From NCBI GenBank assembly GCA_001414345.1, contig LLCB01000535.1, positions 1 through 24,266 on the forward strand: 24,266 nucleotides of DNA. The letters run 5' to 3'. Of this stretch, positions 9,481 to 18,879 are shown in pieces; within the stretch, counting starts at the first letter, position 1; the number at the start of each line of letters is the position of its first letter. This DNA comes from Hymenoscyphus infarciens (Eukaryota; Ascomycota; Leotiomycetes; Helotiales; Helotiaceae). The notes beneath the pieces were generated by a model, which was not told the origin of the DNA, ran no database searches, and was given only the letters and a program-made list of their open reading frames with translations. The position numbers and the translations under genes were made by a program.

Positions 9481-10650
9481 TTTATAACTAGTAAGTAATC
9501 TATAAAGTACTAAGCTTATTTTTAATATCTAATATATTTTTAAAGAATTAAAATACCTTTATTAACTAACTTATAGAACTTTAAAAACTAATATAGTAAT
9601 AAGTATACCTAGGTATTAGAAGGTTCTAAAAAAATTAATATTAATATTAGTAATAGTAAGTTAATAAAAAAAGAGGTTCGACTTTTCTATATAATCCTTA
9701 GAGAGAACTAGAACACTAATTCTATAAAACCCGGTTCTTACCTCTCTCTTACTAAAGCTAATAAGCTTTAGAAGAACTTAGAGATTAAAAAGTATTTAGC
9801 TAATCTTTTTAATATAGAGTAAGATAAAGTTAAACTTTAAAAAGCTTTTACTAAAGACTTTAAGAAGTATTAGATAATCTTAGGACTACTTATATAAGCT
9901 TTTACTAAAGTTAAGAAATAAGAAGAACTTTTAGAATTTCCTATTAACCTTAAAAAGAAGAAGGCTTTAGACTATAAATAAAAAGAAGACGTATTAAAGG
10001 AAAATATAGTAGCTAAGAGAACTTATCTCTACTAATAATAATAGATAAACCCTCTTACTCTCTAATAATAAAACTTAGATATTTTTACTAAAAAAGGTAA
10101 TAAAACTAGTATATATAAGGTATTAATAACTAACTTAATTATAAGTTTTAACCTATAGAAAGCCTCTAACTAGAAGAAAAGAGAGCTAGTTATATAATCT
10201 TTATTATTAGATTAGAAGATACTATTTACTAACTTTACTCTTTTAGAACATTTTAGTCTATATTATAAACTCTAATTCTAGTTTAAAATAATAACCTACT
10301 ATATATAGATTAGGAATATTAATCTTATAACTATAAATAATAGAGGCTCTTATTAGGTAATATAAGACCTTACTACTTAAGAGTTTATATTTAATACTAA
10401 GAATAGTATTAATAGTAATAAGGTAAAGGTAGGTTTTATAACTTTAAAATAAGATAAGGCTAGAAAAATAGTACTAGTTTATAGTATTAGTACTAAAGTA
10501 TAGTTTCTAGTTAAAGGCTTAGGATCTATACTATACTATATAGACTTAATAGATTCTAAATTATTTATAGAAATAAAATAGTAAGTATCCTCTTATAGAA
10601 TTTTAAGAGTTCTCTAACTACTACTAGTATATATCTAACTTAGCTTACTA
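9481..10650 (+). pseudogene. Best-preserved long relic frame (~380 codons), unnamed
   Basis: One plus frame (codons at 9661) runs about 380 codons with only TAA/TAG as stops. In order it reads VLEGSKK, ININ, KLIKKEVRLFYIILREN, SIKPGSYLSLTKANKL, KNLEIKKYLANLFNIE, KAFTKDFKKY, EELLEFPINLKKKKALDYK, KEDVLKENIVAKRTYLY, then a Gln-rich stretch near 10035-10075, NLDIFTKKGNKTSIYKVLIT, KKRELVI, INNRGSY, EFIFNTKNSINSNKVKVGFI, KARKIVLVYSISTKV and FLVKGLGSILYYIDLIDSKL. Charged, soluble, mixed alpha/beta character. In 10021-10620 I counted a single CpA and no TpG or CpG. Not recognised; an element-encoded protein is inferred from the RIP state only. Confidence 0.62.
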
Positions 10651-10654
10651 GTAC

Positions 10655-11135
10655 TTAGGTTTTATTTTACTATATAATTATAACTCTTAAGTATATATAA
10701 TATTTATATACTAAAGATCTAGCTAAGCTTAAGTACCCTCTCTTATACCTAGAGGCTAAGAAGACGAGTTATTTTAATTTATAAGAACTAAAACATTTTA
10801 AGAAGGCTACTTACTATAAAATAGTAATTAGAATTATATATAGAGAGTAGCTAGCTAAGTAGAGTAGAGTTTAAATATAAGTATTTATAATTAGAGTAAT
10901 TAAGTATTTAAAGTATAACTAGTAGTTTTATTATTTTTATAGTAAGTAGAGAGGTATAAATCTTTTTATAGTATATAGAAGAGTATAGCTTTTTACTAGA
11001 GTAGAATTATTTTTATAATAGATAAGGCTTATATTTAGAGAATCTTAACTATTTATTATAAATAGAGGAATATAGCTAGTTATTAGAAGAGATTTATTAT
11101 TTATTATAAATAAGAGAGTAACTTATTAAAATACT
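10655..11135 (+). pseudogene. Relic frame continuing downstream in another phase
   Basis: Directly after the previous relic, but in another phase (codons at 10683), the plus strand reads YTKDLAKLKYPLLYLEAKK, TSYFNL, ELKHFKKATYYKIVIRIIY, VFIIRVIKYLKYN and then less clear text ending in IIN and KRVTY near 11120. The frame change near 10650 could be an indel, a lost intron or the boundary of a second gene. An intact CAT (His) codon survives near 10793. Protein family unknown. Confidence 0.45.
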
Positions 11136-12269
11136 GCTTCTAACCTCTTTCTAAATCTAGATTTCCTTATATACATAGTATAGATTATTTACTTCTTATT
11201 ACTTATACTTCTTACTCTTACTCTTTTCTTCCTAGTTAATAGAGAGAGATATATAGTTTATATATTATTTCCTTCTTTCGGTTTTACTATACTAGCTTAC
11301 TATACTAGTTTCTAATACCTCTATTTTAATTTCTATTACTACTTATAATAAGAGTTTCTAGTACTAAATATTTAAAGGTATATAATTACTAATAACTAAG
11401 TTCTACTTCTAAGTAATATAGAAATAGAATAAAAGAATATTAGATAGAAATAAGAGGTAGTAGATAAATTAACCCCCCTTCTCCTCTCTAATATAGTATA
11501 TAGTCTAAGTATATATATACTTAATACTACTACTCTTAAAACACTTTAATACTTTAAAGTATATAATATACTATAGAGGTATATAATATAAATTAGACTT
11601 ACCTAGGTAGTTTATTAGAAAGGGAAGGTAGCTAAATAGTCGAGTTAAGTTAAAGTATTTAAAGTAGATATAAGAAATCTAAATCGCTACCTATTCCTTT
11701 AATAATAATTAGTTACTTAAGTATAAGTTATAGGTATTAAGAACATTTATCCTAGTAGGGAATAAAGTAATACTTTATTAAAAGTATAATATCTTATAAA
11801 AACATCTTATAAAAACATTTTATAAAAGTAAACTAAAGTTTATATTTCTATAAAGTATAATTCTACTATATATTATTTATATATTAAAATAGCGATTATT
11901 AATTATATAATACTTAATTTATTATATTAATTAAGATATATTTATAAAAATACTAGCTTTTCTTAAAATCTAATATAATAAGCTTATCTCTAATCTATAA
12001 AGTTTAAATATTTAACTTAACTCTATTTTTTAATTATATAATCTCCTAGCTCTAATATACTTAGAATAGGCTAAAAATCCTACTATAAATTAGTATTTAA
12101 TACTTATATTAATTACTCTAAAACATAATAATTAATACTTAGTCTAATAAAGTAGTTCTAGAACTAATTTCTTTATCTCTATAGCTTCTACTTTAACTAC
12201 TTATATAAGTAATTAAATTAGTATTAGCTAGCTTATTAAGTTAGATAGAGAAAATCATTAAGTATTATT
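11136..12269. other. Unassigned decayed DNA
   Basis: The part 11150-11340 is pyrimidine-rich on the plus strand. CATCTTATAAAA is followed at once by CATTTTATAAAA, a 12-base near-duplicate at about 11801-11825. Around 11470 there is an unusual six-C run (AACCCCCCTT). From 11830 to 12120 the sequence is mostly TA-rich with no coherent frame. Confidence 0.4.
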
Positions 12270-12660
12270 TTTAGGTTATTAAGCTAAGAAGAGGAATTAT
12301 TAAGAGTTATGTTTTAATTAATATAAGAGCTAAAGTATATAAATAGCTTTAGAAACTAGGGAACTAAAGTTACTAGTTATATTAGTATTATCTCTATCTA
12401 GAATTAAGTATATTATTAAAAGAGTTATTATTTATAATATTAGGATTTAAGCTTAAATCTACTATTTAGTTAGCTTACTTATTTTTATTAAGTTAATAGC
12501 TATAATTACCTATTTATTATATTAGATCTTTAGTTTCTTAGATAAGGAGTTATTTATACCTTAGCTAGTTAGTTTTAGAAAGTTATAAGGTTTTTAAAAT
12601 ATTAGTAAAGAGTATAAAGAGAATGTTTAAAGTATATACTATCTATTATAGTAATATATA
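12270..12660 (+). pseudogene. Weak relic frame, unnamed
   Basis: The plus frame with codons at 12302 reads LRRGIIKSYVLINIRAKVYK, KLGN, LELSILLKELLFIILGFKLK, FLLS, VLESYKVFKILVKSIKRMF. The VLINIRAKV segment superficially recalls a retropepsin VLIDTGAxV motif after decay, but the Gly to Arg change would not be a RIP change, so I do not call a protease. The intact ATG near 12622 is internal. Strand choice is uncertain. Confidence 0.3.
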
Positions 12661-13084
12661 AATATAATCTTATTATTATAAAGTAAGAGAGTAAAAGGTT
12701 ACTATTTACTTTTAGATTCTTACTACTTTACTACCTTACGTACTAGCCTACTACTCTACTACCTTACTATTAACTACTATTTAAAACTTTTAACTCTAAT
12801 CTCTTAATCTCTTAATACTTTAACCTCCTACCTCTTACTATCTTCTAAACCGACGATAACCTCTTAATTATTTATACCTTATATATCTTAGTAGTAGTAT
12901 ATAAAGTTAAGTATTATAAACCTTAGTATATTATTCTATAGTTTTAACTATAATTTACCTTATATTCCTAATAAGTAAGTAAGTAGTAGTAACTATAACT
13001 ATAAATCTATATCTATACTAACTATACTAGTTAGTTATTATATTATATAAGATACTTATAATTAATAAGGTAATAATAGAAGCT
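12661..13084. other. Unassigned stretch with ACTACC-type repeats
   Basis: Between 12715 and 12775 the plus strand is a run of CTACT, TTACTACC and CTACCTTAC words; a 17-base word beginning TACTTTACTACC recurs with one substitution at its centre (TACTCTACTACC). It is pyrimidine-rich up to 12840, where CCGACGATAACC keeps two CpG. No frame was followed. Confidence 0.4.
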
Positions 13085-13775
13085 CTTTTAATAAATAATA
13101 GTAAGGTAGCTAAGATAGACCTAAGTATTAATAGAGCTAATAATTTAAAGTTTTTTAAAGCTTAGAGTAATACTTATATCTAGTTTTTTTCTTATATAAT
13201 ATTTCTAATTAAGACTTAATATAAGTTTAATACTATTTATAAAAACTCTCTTAAACTCTAAAGCCTAGTATATAAATAAGAGGCTCTTATTATACTAATA
13301 TATACTATTAAGATAGAAAAGAAGTAATTAGAAGCTATAGTAGAGAGTTATAAGAACGTACTTTAATATAAGCTTATAAGAAAGAGTATAGTAGTAGTAG
13401 GTAGCTATTATTTTAAGTATATCTTTTAAAATAGTAGCTAATATATACTATTAGCTAAAAGGCTTTTATAATATAGCTAAACTAGATGTTAAGGAAATAT
13501 AAAGGACTTATAAGGTTAGTAATCTATATTATATAACCTTGTTTTTAATAAACTAAAATTATTTATAAGCTATAGTTAATATACTAAAGTATAAATATTA
13601 GTTTAATAATAATAATAGTACTCTAAAGAAGAAGTCTTATAATAATAGTATTCTAATAACCTCTAAGAAGACTAGAGTTATTATTAAGCTTAAGGATTCT
13701 AATATTAAAGAATAAAGGGTATTTAGTAATAAGAGGTTTACTTAAGAAGATATTAGTAAAGTAATAATATACTAT
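13085..13775 (+). pseudogene. Relic frame, basic Asn/Lys-rich 3' part
   Basis: The plus frame with codons at 13094 gives SKVAKIDLSINRANNLKFFK, YKFNTIYKNSLKL, EALIILIYTIKIEKK, LEAIVESYKNVL, YKLIRKSIVVVGSYYFKYIF and LLAKRLL. From about 13605 the text is better in another phase (codons at 13611): NNNNSTLKKKSYNNSILITS, KKTRVIIKLKDSNIKE, RVFSNKRFT and EDISKV. The second part is a basic, Asn/Ser-rich linker typical of disordered regions. No zinc knuckle can be made out, but Cys codons (TGT/TGC) would have become Tyr, so one could be hidden. Confidence 0.5.
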
Positions 13776-14149
13776 TAAGGTATTATCTAAGCATAGTACT
13801 TCTTTTCTAATATGCTTTCCTCTTTTACTAGTAGAAAGTAGTTTATATAGTATATTAGTAATTACTTAATATATTTTACTTAAAGGCTTTTCTTTTTATA
13901 ATACCTAGTTAGTAAGAACTTATCTTATATATTAGTAGAGTATTTAAAGATAATAGATAATACTTATATATAACTTATTCTTAAGTAAAACCTCTTATAT
14001 AGTAAGTATTATAACTATTAACTTTTCTTCTATTTAACTTTTATATACCTTTATATACCTAAACCTACCTTTAAGTATAAGTTTATAAGATATACTAGAC
14101 TTAGATAGAAGAGAAAATTTAATCTTTAAGTACTCCTCTTTTAACTGTT
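13776..14149. other. Unassigned decayed DNA
   Basis: Nothing was assigned. The sequence between 13795 and 13900 contains two surviving dinucleotides (GCATAG at 13788 and ATGC at 13812). The part 13970-14080 is pyrimidine-rich and may be the 3' end of the minus-strand relic that follows. Confidence 0.35.
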
Positions 14150-14176
14150 TTATTTATTAGTTTTTAAGTATATATA

Positions 14177-14253
14177 ACTCTTTTAAATAACTTATAAAGC
14201 TCTTAGTTACCTATCTACCTAAGGTAACTATATTAGGAATTATTTAAAAGAGT
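14177..14253. repeat. Nested perfect inverted repeat
   Basis: ACTCTTTTAAATAA at 14177-14190 is the exact reverse complement of TTATTTAAAAGAGT at 14240-14253. Inside it, TAGTTACCT at 14204-14212 is the exact reverse complement of AGGTAACTA at 14222-14230, with a 9-base loop. The stems are 14 and 9 base pairs, separated by 13 and 9 unpaired bases. It could form a strong hairpin in DNA or RNA. It overlaps the 3' part of the minus-strand relic, so it may instead be a small foldback element or a terminator-like structure after that gene. Confidence 0.8.
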
Positions 14254-14314
14254 ATAGCTATTATAGTAATTACTATTTTTAAATTTAAGACAATTATCTA
14301 AGAGACTTATATTA

Positions 14315-14533
14315 TCTAAGAGTTATTCTAATTTACTTACTTAAATACTCTATAGCTCTATCTTACCTTAAACTCTATAATAGCTCTTTTATATTATTAG
14401 ATTAGTTAATATTTTAAGATATTAGTTAAAAGGATTTAAATATTCTAAGGATTATTCTAATTCGCTTATATAAATACTTTATAGTTCTACCTTACCTAAA
14501 ACCTTATTAATACTCTCTTAGATTATTAGATAG
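14315..14533 (-). repeat. 129-bp-spaced direct repeat (43 codons)
   Basis: A unit of about 90 bases occurs at 14315-14405 and 14444-14533, offset by 129 bases. Shared words are TATTCTAATT, TAAATACT and TCTACCTTACCT/TCTATCTTACCT. Differences are largely C/T and A/G transitions. The offset is 43 codons and both copies sit in the same minus-strand reading frame, so the repeat belongs to the protein encoded there. Confidence 0.8.
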
Positions 14534-14680
14534 AAAGTAAAACTAGGCGCTTAAATCCTTTATAGTTATAATTAGGAATCTATCTTCTCTAGTACTTTAG
14601 GGAATATATTAGATAGACTTTTATAATTAGAAGATAAGGAAGAGTTATATTTATATTCTTAAAAACCTAGGAGTTATTTT

Positions 14681-14805
14681 TAGCTAAGAACTCTATTACT
14701 ACTAGCTTAGGAAACCCTATTACTATTTGCTTAGAACCTATTACTATTAGCTTAGGAAACCCTATTACTATCTTTTAAGAGAATCCTCTTACTATTATCT
14801 AAGAT
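14681..14805 (-). repeat. 21-24-bp repeat, about five copies, Gln-rich on minus
   Basis: Successive units of 21-24 bases have the form GAAACCCTATTACTATTAGC with variants. Two copies share GGAAACCCTATTACTAT exactly. On the minus strand each unit reads three or four TAA/TAG codons, formerly mostly Gln, followed by GFLS, VLSK or similar. At least the TAA positions must have been CAA, because TGA would have been a stop already. A glutamine-rich, low-complexity segment is implied. Confidence 0.75.
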
Positions 14806-14819
14806 TACTAGGGCTAGTT

Positions 14820-15149
14820 ATAATAGTAATAGTATAGTACTACTATTCTAATTAGGATAAAGCTAGGAATTAGAATAAGAATCCTATTTAACTTTATCTT
14901 TTATAAGTTTAAATAACTTCTATATTCTTAATAATCTTACCTTTAACTTAATAAAGTTATTAATTTTATTATAACATAGGTAAAGAAATATAAGATAGAG
15001 ATGATAGGAATAAGAAGGCCTAATTTATAAGTCTTTATATAAGTGTATATATTTCTTATAATTATTACCTCTATCCTTTCTAATAATATTATATTTTTAT
15101 ATATATATAATAATAAGTTATTATATTAGAGTTAGAAGGAAATATTATA
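14820..15149. other. No assignable gene
   Basis: This stretch links the Gln-rich relic to the short relic at 15150. The 14960-15120 part is TA-rich with long TATATA and TTATTA tracts. GATGATAGG at 14999 keeps a TGA, rare in this window. Nothing else was seen. Confidence 0.4.
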
Positions 15150-15365
15150 ATTATTACATTTTGCTTTAGTAAAGACTATTTACTTCTAGGTAACGTTTTC
15201 TAAGAGTAACTATAACATTTTTATATTCTTTAGTATTTACTAAGTATTTTAATATAAGTTCTAACTCCTTTTCTTCTAGCTAAGTTTTAAGCTTAGAGTA
15301 TAAATCTATATTAGTAGAGCTCTATTTCCTCTTTAGTTTTCGTATACCTACCTTCTATACTATAA
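15150..15365 (-). pseudogene. Short minus-strand relic, charged helix
   Basis: From 15365 downward the minus strand reads VGIRKLKRK, SSTNIDLYSKLKT, LEEKELELILKYLVNTKEY, KNVIVTLRKRYLEVNSLY and SKM, about 70 codons with only TAA/TAG stops. The LEEKELELILKYL segment is a clear amphipathic helix, and the start is basic (RKLKRK), as in a nucleic-acid-binding or nuclear protein. Intact codons with CpG (CGA, CGT) mark Arg. The plus strand gives no comparable text. It may be the end of a larger gene whose 5' part cannot be read. Family unknown. Confidence 0.58.
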
Positions 15366-16245
15366 GATAATATTTTTAAACTATTATACTTTTATATAGA
15401 AGGTAGAAAGAGGTTTAATTTATTTAATAAAGATATATAGAAAGAATATATATAGTATTCTAGATTAAGATATTAGTCTTTAGTAATACTAGTATCTAGT
15501 AAGTATTAAGAGGAGGCTAAGGATAGCCTTGTTTTTAGCTACCTTATAACTAAGGTATAGTATACTTATAGCTAAAAACTATTATAATTTAAGTTAAATT
15601 TATTAAATAGTCTAAACTTAATAGATATATTTTAACTAGTAGTTAAATAAGAGTGTTTTATTACTATATATTAAAAATTATACTATTATTATTATTATAT
15701 ATTTATCTAAACTATTCTCTTAATCTATTTTAATATCTCTTTCTACTTTTATTATATAAGTTAAGTAAACCTTATATATTTATATATAATCTCTTTAAGT
15801 TCTAATAATTTATATATAATTTATACTAGAGTTTATATAAGAAGAGGAATACTAGCTACTCTAGTTATAGTAACTCTAGTAGATAAGACTAATAGAATAT
15901 GTTAGATATCTAATATATACTTTAAAAGTATACTAGATAATTAGAGGAACTTAGAGAGCTAAAAGGACTAGTATTTATTATATTCTCTTTTTAAACCTCT
16001 CTTAGAATATAATAAAAGATAGAATATATACTAAGACTTATTATTTTTTAAATTATTCTTTTTAGAGTTATTAACTCTATCTATCTCTTAACTAATAAAT
16101 ATAAATTAAAACTATATAGTTAGCTATAAATAAGAGGTTAGTGTAGAAAAGGGGTAATAATAGATAGAACGCTAGTAAGAGATATAAAAGAAACCACCTA
16201 GTATATAATAATAAACTATAAGACGAAGAATAACCTCTCTTTATA
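15366..16245. other. Unassigned decayed DNA
   Basis: About 0.9 kb with no frame I could defend. The part 15640-15830 is strongly TA-rich. The part 15850-15980 is purine-rich on the plus strand and may carry a fragment (EDQ and ELKGL-like words), too short to call. No repeats were noticed. Confidence 0.35.
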
Positions 16246-16985
16246 TAAGGAGACTAATAAGATAAGGCCTAGTATTAAGATAAAACCTTATAACTTTAAG
16301 ATAAGGCCGTCTAATAAGATAAGGCCTAGTATTAAGATAAAACTATATAACCTCGAGATAAAACTATCTAATATTAAGATAATATATCTTAAAATTAAGA
16401 CGAACCCTAGAAATTAGATATATTTAATAATAGATAAGATAATATACTAGCTAGAGAACTTAGACCTCTTATCTAAGCTTAACTTAATAAGTTAATAAAC
16501 GAATTCTATAAGAAAGCGTATAAACTTAGTTAGTATATAAGAGTTAATCCTAATCTAGTTTATAATTATATCTAAACTACTATAAGTAATTACTATTATA
16601 TTACTATAAGAGCGCCTTTAATATAGAATATATTCTAGAAAAAGGAACGCTATTAGATTCTAGACTACTATAAAGGATATAATAAATAAAAGAAATTATC
16701 TAAGAATCTACTCTTAAATAGTTAAAGCTCTATTTATTTAAAACACTTATATAACTAAATTAGTAATAATAAAAGATAGAGGCTTAGATATAAGAGAGTA
16801 AACAAGTTTATTAAAATTTACTAAGAAGTACTAGATAAAGATATAAGTAACTAAGAAGTTAAGAAGTACTAAGAAAAGATAGAGTAATAGAGTAAGCGAG
16901 TTTAGTAATACTACTTTAAAGGAATATAGAAAAGTACTAAAGTAATTACCTAGTAGGTTAGTATAATCTTAACTTTATTTATATA
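16246..16985 (+). pseudogene. Relic protein: D-K repeat leader and basic helical domain
   Basis: The plus frame with a codon at 16252 is followed for about 240 codons with only TAA/TAG stops. It opens with a Gln/Asp/Lys-rich repeat (units ending DKA or DKT), then REL, RPLI, LNKLINEFYKKAYKLS, YIRVNPNLVYNYI, TTISNYYYITIRAPLI, KKERY, ILDYYKGYNK, KKLSKNLLLNS, SSIYLKHLYN, ISNN, RLRYKRVNKFIKIY, EVLDKDISN, EVKKY and YYFKGI. A disordered polar leader followed by a basic helical body is what a gag-like or DNA-binding protein could look like, but no family is recognised. Intact CAC (His) and CpG-containing Arg/Ala codons survive. Confidence 0.6.
16254..16400 (+). repeat. 57-bp tandem repeat, two copies plus remnant
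   Basis: Units at 16254-16310 and 16311-16367 share their first 32 bases, starting CTAATAAGATAAGGCCTAG, and diverge later mainly by transitions; a degenerate third copy starts at 16368. The word GATAA recurs within each unit. Fifty-seven bases is 19 codons, and the plus frame reads D-K-A and D-K-T at matching places. Confidence 0.85.
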
Positions 16986-17039
16986 CTTATAGGTAGAATA
17001 CTAACTAAGATATAGATACCTTTTTTAAATTAGTATAAG

Positions 17040-18095
17040 TATAAGGTTTTATATTATATTACTAATTAGAAACGTAATAATAGCTAGGATTTATTAACCT
17101 TCTATACTTTAGAAGCTAAAGAGATTTTTAAGAATTTATACTAAGAAGCTAGTCTAGGACTAATATACTTTTCTATATTTATAAAGACTAGAGAATTTAC
17201 TAATTAAAATACTAGTTTCTTATTAATTCGAAATCTCTTAAAGAGGTTTAGAGTTTATACCTTAAAACCGTCTATACTATTTAGTTAAGAACTAAACAAT
17301 CTATATATCTAGTTTATAAGATACTTAATATTAGTATATAATATCTAAAAAGATATTAATACTTATCTACTTTATAGCTTTAATCTAGTATATAATAAAC
17401 TATATTAATAACTTCTATAAAAAGAAATATAAGTAGATGTTTTTTTAAAATATTAAATTAAGCTTATCTCTTACTAACTAGATTTAGATTCTAAGACAAT
17501 TATATTAGAATATAAGAAGAAGAAAAGAAGTAATCCTTAATTATAAAAGTAGATATATACTAGTTTATCTTTATAGCTTCTAAAAATATATTTCTAGAAG
17601 ATTTAGAGCTAAAAAGGATTATTTAGATAAACTTAGCTATATATAAGAGCTTACTTAGCTAATACTAGCAAGTATAGTATTATATATATAAGACCTCCCT
17701 TCTCTACTATAGGTACCCTCTACCTTTAAGCTTATACTAAATTAAGGTTAAAGTTTAGATAATATAAAAAGTAGTATATTATTAACTATAATTTTCTATA
17801 GTATTTTTAAACCCCTTTTTTAAGTCTATAGATAAGTAGTAATATATTAAGTATACTTCTTAAAAGTAAGAAAGTAATAAAACTAGTATAAGCTAGCTTA
17901 TAGCTAAAAATAACTAAGCTATATTATAAATTTATTCTAGAAGTAAAATTTCTATTAAACTATTAAAAGTTTCTTTAAAAGTTCCTTCTAAATACTTTAC
18001 TATTATAAGCTCTACTCTAGTACTCTATAAACCTATCTTATAAGAATATATTATACTTATTACTTTATATAGTACACTCTACTACTTTTACTATT
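17040..18095 (+). pseudogene. Long relic frame (~340 codons), unnamed
   Basis: The plus frame with a codon at 17066 runs about 340 codons with only TAA/TAG stops. Parts in order: LGFINLLYFRS, DF, EFI, SRTNILFYIYKD, FLINSKSLKEV, SLYLKTVYTI, SIYLVYKILNISI, YLKRY, TILITSIKRNISRCFFKIL, AYLLLTRFRF, EEEKK, SLIIKVDIY, FIFIASKNIFLEDLELKRII, INLAIYKSLLS, TSLLYYRYPLPLSLY, IKVKV, FLNPFFKSIDK, ISIKLLKVSLKVPSKYF and TLVLYKPIL. Surviving CAA codons read Gln and TGT reads Cys. It is one nucleotide out of phase with the preceding relic, so both may belong to one element. The length would suit an enzyme, but no active-site motif can be assigned. Confidence 0.55.
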
Positions 18096-18879
18096 AGTAC
18101 CTATTTTACTTACTTACCTATACTTATAGTAGGTTTAGTAACCTCTAATTCTTTTAATAATTACTTTATATTATTTAAATTATTCTTAGCTAGTATATTC
18201 TAAAGTAGTTAAGATAAGTATATACTTAAGCCTACTTATATATTATTACTTATATAAAAATTAAGTAACCTTTAAATTATAAACTTACTATAATCTAATC
18301 TATTTTTATAATCTATTATATCCTTTATTAGTACTATTTTATTATCTTTTAGAATTTATTTAGAATCTATATATAAATAAGTTATTAGAATAACAAAAAT
18401 AAGAATAACCTACTACTTTTATTCTCTTTATACTATCCTAGTTACTAGCTACCTTTTAATTACTTTAAAGCTATAAGGCTTATTTAGTTTTTAGACCTAC
18501 TAGGTATAAAGTAGCGAACGTTATTTTAGTTAGAATTAAGAGGTATAGAGCTATAAACGCTATTATAGTTAGAATCGAGATACTAGAGAGAGGTAATATT
18601 ATTATTTAGTTAATTATTCTAGTTAAAATTATTAAAGAAATATTTAAAAGAGTTAGATTTACTATTAGAGAAGGGGTCTTAAAGACTAACTTACTTACTT
18701 AATACTCTTTATATCTCTCTTTATACCTTTCTCTATACCTTATCTTATATAGCTTCTTATCTCTTAGCTTATAGTTATTTAAAATCTCTACTTATTCTAG
18801 TATTTATACTCTTCTTATTTATACTCTCTTTAACGCTTCTAGGGGTTTTATTTCTTAAGCTATTAGTAGAGGTCTTAGT
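18096..18879. other. Unassigned decayed DNA
   Basis: The first half is TA-rich. From 18500 to 18690 the plus strand is purine-rich and gives possible fragments (RYRAIN, ILERG, KEIFKRVR), and from 18700 to 18840 it is pyrimidine-rich. The change of base skew within 200 bases suggests a boundary between pieces. I could not follow a frame. Confidence 0.35.

Larger units (their letters stand above)
14150..14815 (-). pseudogene. Minus-strand relic: Gln-rich repeats then 43-residue repeats
   Basis: Reading from 14815 down, one minus frame with only TAA/TAG stops gives EDSLKR, then Gln-rich repeats around GFLS and VLSK, then LKITPRFLRI, TREDRFLIITIKDLSA and two copies of a 43-codon unit: SNNLREY to LYKRIRIILR, and SNNIKELL to LSKQIRITLR. 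It continues as LYSFK, VDR and LRAL towards 14150. The repeat copies agree at Ser-Asn-Asn, Arg, Ile, Tyr-Leu, Lys and Ile-Arg-Ile, which supports a real helical repeat protein on this strand. Family not recognised. No start codon is left. Confidence 0.62.

Noticed and set aside
12302..12340. Retropepsin-like VLINIRAKV segment
   Set aside because: Asp to Asn and Thr to Ile would fit RIP, but the required Gly to Arg would not, and no further protease motif follows.
16246..18095. Starship captain-type tyrosine recombinase (DUF3435)
   Set aside because: The lengths and charged helical text invited the idea, but no catalytic Arg/Tyr arrangement or family signature could be seen.
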